A stretch of 64,000 nucleotides of DNA, from positions 124,001-188,000 of the forward strand of contig CAZDXB010000002.1 of assembly GCA_964509335.1 (NCBI GenBank), read 5' to 3'. A model generated the notes under the pieces. It saw only the letters and a list, made by a program, of their open reading frames with translations. It ran no database searches and had not been told where the DNA came from. This document shows, in pieces, positions 58,893 through 64,000 of the stretch (positions are counted from its first letter, which is position 1; the number at the start of each line of letters is the position of its first letter). The position numbers and the translations under genes are program-made. Origin of the DNA: CAZDXB01 sp964509335. Its GTDB lineage: Bacteria; Bacteroidota; Ignavibacteria; Kapaibacteriales; UBA2268.

Positions 58893-60245
58893 TTACGGCG
58901 TTATTCTATAAATCATTCTCGGGAAGGGTATTGTCTCCCGAATGTGCTTAGCTCCGGTAATCCACTTGACAACCCTTTCAATTCCCAAACCGAAACCGCT
59001 ATGAGGAACCGAGCCGTATTTCCTCAAATCCAAATACCACTGAAACTCTTCCACGGGCAAGTCGTTGTCTTTTACTCGTTGTAATAGAGCGTCGTATTCG
59101 TCCTCCCTTTGAGAACCTCCAATGATTTCGCCGCCTCTCTCCGGAGCGAGCATATCCATAGCCAAAACAGTCTTCTCGTTCTCCGGGTCTCTTTTCATAT
59201 AAAAAGCTTTCGCTTCGGTTGGATATCTATGAATAATACAAGGCTTGTCGAACTGCTCCATTATAGCTTCCTCTTGCGGCGTACTGAAATCTTCTCCCCA
59301 AGGGAAAGGATGGATATCGATTTCCTTGCCTTCGACTTTCTTTTTCAACGGAATTTTATGCTCTATTAACCAATCGACCGCTTCGGTATAACTCATTCGA
59401 TAAAACGGTCTCTTGATTTTTTCCAAAGGTCTCGTGTCTCGCTCTAATGTTTCCAATTCTTTTTGACAATTCTTCAAAACGTATTGAACTATATATTCGA
59501 CTAAATCCTCGCCCAAATCCATATCGTCGTTCAAATCGAAGAACGCCATCTCCGGCTCGACCATCCAAAATTCTGTCAGATGCTTCCTCGTCTTCGAACG
59601 CTCCGCCCTGAAAGTCGGACCGAAAGTATAAACCTTGCCCAAAGCCAAAGCGGAAGCCTCCGCGTAGAGTTGCCCCGATTGAGAGAGATAAGCCTCGCCG
59701 AAATCAAAATACTCTGTCGCGAATAAAGTGGAAGTGCCTTCGCAAGCGTTCGGCGTTAGTAAGGGCGAATCCATCAACTTAAAACCGTTTCCGTCAAAGA
59801 AATCCCTTATCGCTTTAATCACCGCGGCTCTCACTCTCATAATCGCCGTTTGGAGCGACGAGCGAAGCCAAAGATGCCTATGCTCGGTTAAAAATGCGTC
59901 GCCGTGCTCTTTCGGCGTAATTGGATAATCCTTAGCTATTTGAATCGGCTCCAATTCTGTAACGTCTATTTCATAACCGCCCGGAGCGCGGCTGTCCTCT
60001 TTTACTTTTCCTTTCAAAATCAAAGAAGATTCCTGAGTCAACGCTTTAGCCGCTTCAAAATTTTCCTCGCTTACGTTGCCTTTGAAAACGACGCACTGGC
60101 AAATTCCCGTTCCGTCTCGCATTATAATAAAATGAAGCTTCCCTTTGCCTCTTTTATTGTAAACCCATCCTCTTAAAGTTACCTCTTCGCCGACAAGTTC
60201 CGGTAAATCTTCGATTGTTTTGTAGCTTTTGTATCTAGATTCCAT
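58893..60245 (-). CDS. asnS: Asparaginyl-tRNA synthetase
   Basis: A 450-residue class IIb aminoacyl-tRNA synthetase that charges tRNA-Asn. The N-terminal OB-fold anticodon-binding domain (VTLRGWVYNKRGKGKLHFIIMRDGTG) is followed by the catalytic core: SQSGQLYAEASALALGKVYTFGPTFRAERS (motif 2 region) with HLTEFWMVEPE, and motif 3 GFGLGIERVVKWITG near the end. Length is the normal bacterial size. AsnS and not AspS is indicated by the absence of the long bacterial AspS insertion. A GAGG ribosome-binding site lies just before the ATG. Confidence 0.95.
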   Translation of the reverse strand: MESRYKSYKTIEDLPELVGEEVTLRGWVYNKRGKGKLHFIIMRDGTGICQCVVFKGNVSEENFEAAKALTQESSLILKGKVKEDSRAPGGYEIDVTELEPIQIAKDYPITPKEHGDAFLTEHRHLWLRSSLQTAIMRVRAAVIKAIRDFFDGNGFKLMDSPLLTPNACEGTSTLFATEYFDFGEAYLSQSGQLYAEASALALGKVYTFGPTFRAERSKTRKHLTEFWMVEPEMAFFDLNDDMDLGEDLVEYIVQYVLKNCQKELETLERDTRPLEKIKRPFYRMSYTEAVDWLIEHKIPLKKKVEGKEIDIHPFPWGEDFSTPQEEAIMEQFDKPCIIHRYPTEAKAFYMKRDPENEKTVLAMDMLAPERGGEIIGGSQREDEYDALLQRVKDNDLPVEEFQWYLDLRKYGSVPHSGFGLGIERVVKWITGAKHIRETIPFPRMIYRITP

Positions 60246-60330
60246 AAAAGAGCCTCGTTTTGTTTCGATAAATTAGAATTACAAAGATATGATTATTTGA
60301 GTTATTTGTGAAATTAAACCTAAGGGATTT

Positions 60331-60454
60331 TCTCAACTCGTCCCGACGCTCCTGCGTAGGGACGTATATAGCCGCGCTCTGCGCGGATATAACGAAAGAA
60401 ACTACGCGGAGCGTCTTAGTATGCGTTCCGCCGCGGGAGCGGACGGAACGAGTA
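60331..60454 (+). repeat. Dispersed intergenic repeat, copy 2
   Basis: TCTCAACTCGTCCCGACGCTC at the left and GGAGCGGACGGAACGAG at the right match the copy at 7464-7628, with the same order of hairpins (GTCCCGACGCTCCTGCGTAGGGAC; CCGCGCTCTGCGCGG) and the shared block ACGCGGAGCGTCT. It lies in the spacer between asnS and the exonuclease gene; no coding is evident. Confidence 0.65.
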
Positions 60455-60481
60455 AATTTATCAGTTGAGTTTTGCGCCTAA

Positions 60482-60501
60482 TTCCAAATTAAAATTTGGA
60501 A
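60482..60501. repeat. TTCCAAATT palindrome
   Basis: TTCCAAATT and AATTTGGAA are perfect 9-bp arms around AA. It is a short-core relative of the TTCCCAAATT family (one C/G pair fewer) and lies 12 bp after the stop codon of the exonuclease gene (minus strand), where it could act as a transcript end. Confidence 0.6.
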
Positions 60502-60513
60502 CTATCTCAAAAG

Positions 60514-61254
60514 TTAAAACTTCAAATATTCCCGCCAAACCTTGAACAGCTCCCAAGTGGCTACCACGTCCCTTAAGCAATACTCGGAAATCTCCAGAAT
60601 TTTGCCGTCGGCGTAATATTCCGGCACCTTCGAGCCGTCTATGTCTTGAGCCTTCGGCGACGTTATACCGAACGCGCGAGCGTAGAAATCAAAATTGAAT
60701 CTTTTAGTAGCGCTAAATCCCCAACCGGGGTTGAAAAACGTTAATTCGTCGATTAAGTCAATATGCTTCGGATAATTAAACTTTGTGCCAGCCATCAAAT
60801 CCCTGCTCGGTCTTACTTTTAAAAGAGCGGAACGAAGCATTAGAAAAGGCGCGTCGAAGTTTCTTCCGTTAAATGAAATCAAATCCGGGTCGTATTTTTC
60901 CAAGACCTTCCAAAAGTTCTCTAAAACCTTTTCCTCTGTGTAAAGAAAGCATATATCGCCGGTAGAAAGCTCCACTTCTTTTGATTCGTCGTCGGTTAAG
61001 CTCTCGTCCACGGAAAACGCGGCGCGCTTTTCCATTGAATATTCGCCGCCGCCGCTTTCGCGCCCCATTAGTTGCATTCCTATGCAGACGACTTTAGCGG
61101 TCAAAGGAGAAAGCCCGAGCAGTCCCTTCCGCTTTTCCTTCTCCTCTTCGTTTTCGGCGCCCCTCAACAGATACTCTTGCTGAGATTCCGAAAAGCTGCC
61201 CCATCCCAAAGGAACAGTTTCGATATCGAAGGCGAGATAATGTTTTGGGTTCAC
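60514..61254 (-). CDS. Predicted 3'-5' exonuclease (DnaQ-like, PolB-type)
   Basis: A 246-residue stand-alone 3'-5' exonuclease of the DEDDy ribonuclease-H-like superfamily, close to the predicted PolB-like exonuclease family. Metal-ligand motifs are intact: ExoI FDIETVPLG (Asp, Glu), ExoII ISFNGRNFDAPFLMLRS (Asp), ExoIII SEYCLRDVVATWELF (Tyr, Asp). It probably takes part in DNA repair or RNA trimming; no polymerase domain is attached. It starts with GTG at 61254, with GAG 8 bases upstream, 15 bp after the lepB stop codon, so it belongs to the lepB transcript. Confidence 0.85.
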   Translation of the reverse strand: MNPKHYLAFDIETVPLGWGSFSESQQEYLLRGAENEEEKEKRKGLLGLSPLTAKVVCIGMQLMGRESGGGEYSMEKRAAFSVDESLTDDESKEVELSTGDICFLYTEEKVLENFWKVLEKYDPDLISFNGRNFDAPFLMLRSALLKVRPSRDLMAGTKFNYPKHIDLIDELTFFNPGWGFSATKRFNFDFYARAFGITSPKAQDIDGSKVPEYYADGKILEISEYCLRDVVATWELFKVWREYLKF

Positions 61255-61269
61255 GATTTCACTCTATAA

Positions 61270-62205
61270 TTACTTAATACAAGTTCCAATTCTCGACCAA
61301 CGAACAGACGCGAACTTATCAAAAATCCTGCTCAAAGGTAAATCGGTGTTCCACGACCAATAGACGAACATAGGCGAACCGACTATATTTTCTTCCGGCA
61401 CGAATCCCCAATAGCGACTGTCTTCGCTGTTGTCGCGGTTGTCGCCCATTGCGAAATAATAATCTCTTTCGACTATATAGCGATTGACTACTTTATCGTC
61501 TATGTATATTTCGCCGTCCCACATATAAGCTACGTGGTCCTCGCGCTGAATAAACACTTTCCAGCGTTTGAAATTGTCGAGCGTCAAGTTTATTGTATCG
61601 CCCTTTTGTGGAACGACCAAGGGTCCGTAATTGTCCCCGGAAAATCCCGCTCCCTTAGGAAATGTTCTGAATTTGTCAAAATTATTTACTGGAGATGTAA
61701 ATTTCACGTGTTCGGGCGGCTTCATCTCTTTGCCGTTTATATGCAATCGTTTGTTTATTATCTGCAACGTATCGCCGTGAATCGCTACGCAACGTTTAAG
61801 GAAGTATTGGAATCTATCCGGTTCGAAGTCGCCGCGGTCCCCCGGATAAACAAACACAATAACGTCGCCGCGCTCCGGCTTGCAAAGCGGCGGCAACTTA
61901 TAATACGGCAGCGGGATGTTCACGAATGGAATCACCTGCGGCGTGCTTGGGCCGTAAGTAAACTTGTTAACGAACAAGAAGTCGCCCGTCATAACAGTGT
62001 TTTCCATAGAGCCGGTCGGCACCACAAAACTAGCTATCGCCAAGCCGTTTATTATCATTACGACAATTACCGCTCCCACGATGGTTTTTACCCAAGAAAA
62101 AGCGATTTCGGAAAATGTTTGCGGCTTTTTCTTCTTCTGCTCAGCCTTGCGTTTCCTTCGCCAAGCCAGATACTTTTGAAATAGATTTTTTTCTTCTTTT
62201 CCCAT
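61270..62205 (-). CDS. lepB: Signal peptidase I
   Basis: A 311-residue inner-membrane signal peptidase that cleaves Sec signal peptides. After a basic N-terminus, one membrane helix (AFSWVKTIVGAVIVVMIINGLAIASFV, ~35-61) precedes the catalytic PTGSMENT with Ser66 as nucleophile, then the LKRCVAIHGD motif with catalytic Lys137, the long insertion typical of Bacteroidota enzymes, and GDNRDNSEDSRYWGFVP, the conserved box E. It serves the many secreted proteins in this window. The exonuclease gene follows after 15 bp; lepA lies upstream across a 345-bp repeat-bearing spacer. Confidence 0.95.
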   Translation of the reverse strand: MGKEEKNLFQKYLAWRRKRKAEQKKKKPQTFSEIAFSWVKTIVGAVIVVMIINGLAIASFVVPTGSMENTVMTGDFLFVNKFTYGPSTPQVIPFVNIPLPYYKLPPLCKPERGDVIVFVYPGDRGDFEPDRFQYFLKRCVAIHGDTLQIINKRLHINGKEMKPPEHVKFTSPVNNFDKFRTFPKGAGFSGDNYGPLVVPQKGDTINLTLDNFKRWKVFIQREDHVAYMWDGEIYIDDKVVNRYIVERDYYFAMGDNRDNSEDSRYWGFVPEENIVGSPMFVYWSWNTDLPLSRIFDKFASVRWSRIGTCIK

Positions 62206-62550
62206 AATATAATTATATAAAGTTAATAAAAACTATTTATTTCAAACAAATTTATTAAATCTCAAAGCGCTACGGCGCTTCTTAGGAACTGCCTAATAAT
62301 TATAGTTTAATACCCTCAAGGTAAACCTTGAGGTTGACGTTTCCTTGAAGGAACGCGCCAATTGTGCAATTACGTCAACCTTCGGGTTTACCCGAAAGGT
62401 TTGAACTCCTCTAAAATTGAGTTTTGATACAACCATAAGTTTTAAATTCTCTAATAAGGGCGAAAGCGTTGGTTCGTCCCTAAAATTTCTCCAAAAGATT
62501 CTCTTGCTAAACAACACTCTCATTTCTAAAAATCGCTCTTATTATTATTA
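62206..62550. other. Spacer between lepA and lepB
   Basis: 345 bp without a gene. It holds the promoter of lepB (AT-rich, 62206-62265), a short AGCGCTACGGCGCT hairpin, the third MITE-like element (62285-62434) and a segment near the lepA stop with a weak GGGCGAA/TTCGTCCC hairpin. The MITE-like copy therefore separates lepA from lepB, which are often adjacent and co-transcribed. Confidence 0.6.
62285..62434 (-). mobile_element. MITE-like element, copy 3
   Basis: A ~150-bp element whose reverse complement aligns with the copy at 11193-11347 along its entire length, including both hairpins (CCTCAAGGTAAACCTTGAGG and CCTTCGGGTTTACCCGAAAGG), the GTTGACGTAATT spacer and the ends (GGAACTGCCTAATAA and GTTTTGATACAACC). 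No target duplication is evident. It is inserted between lepA and lepB. Confidence 0.7.
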
Positions 62551-64000
62551 CTAATCGTCGTCGTCTATTCTTAACACCGCTAAAAACGCTTCCTGCGGGA
62601 CGTCAACTTTTCCTACTTTCTTCATGCGTTTCTTGCCGGCTTTTTGTTTCTCTAAAAGTTTTCTTTTTCTTGTAATATCGCCTCCGTAGCATTTCGCCGT
62701 TACGTCTTTTCTTGTGGCTTGCACGTTCGTCCTCGCGATTATTTTTGAACCTATAGCGGCTTGAATAGCCACTTGATACATTTGTCTCGGTATTAACTTT
62801 TTCAACCTCGAACAAAGCTTCCTTCCCCATTCATAAGCTTTGCCTCTATGAACCAGCGTAGATAAAGCGTCCACTGCGTCGCCGTTCAGAAGAACGTCCA
62901 ATTTTACGATATCTTCGTCTCGATACTCTAAAAACTCGTAATCTAAGGAAGCGTAACCTCTGGAAATCGACTTTAATTTATCGTAAAAATCGAAAACAAT
63001 CTCGCCCAACGGCAATTCGAAAACCAATTCCACTCTGTCCTGCGACAAATAAGATTGTCTTTTAATAACTCCGCGCCTGTCGATGCACATCTGCATAACA
63101 GGACCGATAAAATCCGGCGGCGTCAAAATCGAAGATTGTATAAACGGCTCTTGTATTTCCTCGTAACTCCCGCCCTCGGGCATCTGCGTCGGATTGTCAA
63201 TTATTATCTCTTCGCCTTTCGCCGTCAAAGCTTTATAGCGAACGTTGGGAACGGTTGTTACAATACTTTGGTCGAACTCCCTCTCTAATCGCTCCTGCAC
63301 AATTTCCATATGAAGCAAGCCGAGAAATCCGCATCTAAACCCAAAACCCAGTGCGTTGGATGTCTCCGGTTCGTAACTAATGGAAGAATCGTTTAAAGCT
63401 AATTTATCCAAAGCTTCTCTCAACGATTCGAAATCGTCGGCGTCGGAAGGGTAAATGCCGCTAAAAACCATCGGCTTAACGACTCTGAATCCAGCTATCG
63501 GCTTCTCGCATTTGTTCTTCGAATGCGTAATAGTATCGCCGATTTTCGTGTCCTTTACGTTCCTTATATTCGCCATTAAATAACCTACGTCGCCGGCGGA
63601 AAGCTCTTTTGTTTTGAATCTCTTCAAATGCATTATGCCGACTTCTTCCACCTCGAATTCCTTGCCGGTAGCCATTAACAAAATTTTATCTTTCGGATGG
63701 ATTTTGCCGTCGAATATTCTGAAATTCACCACCACGCCGCGATACGAATCGTAAATCGAATCGTATATCAAAGCTCTCAGCGGCGCGTCGGGATTGCCTT
63801 TGGGCGCGGGGATTCTATTGACCACCGACTCCAAAATCTCTTCAACTCCCTTGCCTTCCTTCGCCGAAACGTATAATATCTCGTCCTCGTCGCAGCCGAT
63901 TAAGTCGATAATTTGATTTTTAACGCTGCCCAAGGTCGTCTCCGCTGTCGGCAAATCGATTTTGTTAATAACGGGGATGATTTCTAAATCGGCGTCTATA
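62551..64000 (-). CDS. lepA: Elongation factor 4 (LepA), N-terminus beyond the window edge
   Basis: The C-terminal ~480 residues of the ribosome back-translocating GTPase LepA/EF-4. At the window edge the frame is within the G domain, with NKIDLP (G4) visible, so about 110-120 N-terminal residues are missing. Domain II (LLMATGKEFEVEEVGI), the domain III region (RVVKPMVFSGIYPSDADDFESLREAL) and domain V (GFRCGFLGLLHMEIVQERLEREFD) follow, and the LepA-specific C-terminal domain (DVTAKCYGGDITRKRKLLEKQKAGKKRMK) ends with the normal short acidic tail. The frame is open through 64000 with no start inside the window. Confidence 0.96.
   Translation of the reverse strand, partial: IDADLEIIPVINKIDLPTAETTLGSVKNQIIDLIGCDEDEILYVSAKEGKGVEEILESVVNRIPAPKGNPDAPLRALIYDSIYDSYRGVVVNFRIFDGKIHPKDKILLMATGKEFEVEEVGIMHLKRFKTKELSAGDVGYLMANIRNVKDTKIGDTITHSKNKCEKPIAGFRVVKPMVFSGIYPSDADDFESLREALDKLALNDSSISYEPETSNALGFGFRCGFLGLLHMEIVQERLEREFDQSIVTTVPNVRYKALTAKGEEIIIDNPTQMPEGGSYEEIQEPFIQSSILTPPDFIGPVMQMCIDRRGVIKRQSYLSQDRVELVFELPLGEIVFDFYDKLKSISRGYASLDYEFLEYRDEDIVKLDVLLNGDAVDALSTLVHRGKAYEWGRKLCSRLKKLIPRQMYQVAIQAAIGSKIIARTNVQATRKDVTAKCYGGDITRKRKLLEKQKAGKKRMKKVGKVDVPQEAFLAVLRIDDDD

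Noticed and set aside
61534..62184. A 216-residue plus-strand frame opposite lepB
   Set aside because: lepB is unmistakable with its catalytic Ser and Lys motifs; the opposing frame has no family resemblance.
1..64000. tRNA or rRNA genes
   Set aside because: No cloverleaf-like segment or conserved rRNA block was recognised in any intergenic region; the only RNA gene I support is the probable 6S RNA.

Overview
The window looks like scaffolded chromosome of a moderately AT-rich member of the Bacteroidota/FCB group, perhaps an Ignavibacteria- or Kapabacteria-like lineage. This placement is inferred. Ten encoded proteins end in a type IX secretion (T9SS) type-A C-terminal sorting domain, the order pheT - coiled-coil gene - zapA - probable 6S RNA - rny matches an arrangement known in Bacteroidota, and E1 alpha and beta of a 2-oxoacid dehydrogenase are fused in one chain. 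Three runs of exactly 100 N (9987-10086, 20262-20361, 26206-26305) are scaffold gaps of unknown true size; two of them sit in hairpin repeats.

Layout. 1-4288 (minus): start of an unknown gene, a DUF4397-like lipoprotein and an M1 metallopeptidase secreted by T9SS. 4449-7413 (plus): aldo/keto reductase and a 14-repeat beta-propeller T9SS cargo. 7785-10897 (plus): DUF971 protein, urocanate hydratase (cut by a gap) and an ECF sigma factor. 10960-11802: gene-free stretch full of hairpins, with a MITE-like insertion. 11803-18037 (minus): pheT, a large coiled-coil protein, zapA, probable 6S RNA, rny. 18199-21926: YjbQ, SDR oxidoreductase, AcpS, a 104-bp tandem hairpin array, sirtuin and a small lipoprotein. 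22004-26017: large GEVED/beta-helix/Ig T9SS cargo. 26033-29089: palindrome-rich spacer, MsbA-like ABC exporter and a TlpA-like thioredoxin. 29210-33023: two T9SS cargos. 33040-37451 (minus): RlmD, then a GT9 - outer-membrane-like - GT2 envelope cluster. 37464-53732 (minus): five T9SS cargos in a row, including a probable cohesin-like/dockerin-like pair in overlapping genes and a 2904-residue beta-helix protein with a seven-bladed propeller inserted. 53831-64000 (minus): YfgM-like TPR protein, fused E1 dehydrogenase, transglutaminase-like protein, AsnS, 3'-5' exonuclease, LepB, and LepA (cut by the window edge).

Housekeeping functions (translation, RNA decay, cell division, protein export) are interspersed with genes for cell-surface and secreted proteins. 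The secreted proteins would cross the inner membrane by Sec, be processed by LepB or the lipoprotein pathway, and in the ten CTD cases leave through T9SS; no T9SS machinery gene is seen here. The other strong theme is a set of short intergenic repeats: palindromes with covarying outer stems, a ~150-bp element with inverted ends in three copies, and a ~125-165-bp element in two copies. No tRNA, rRNA, CRISPR array or intact transposase gene was seen.
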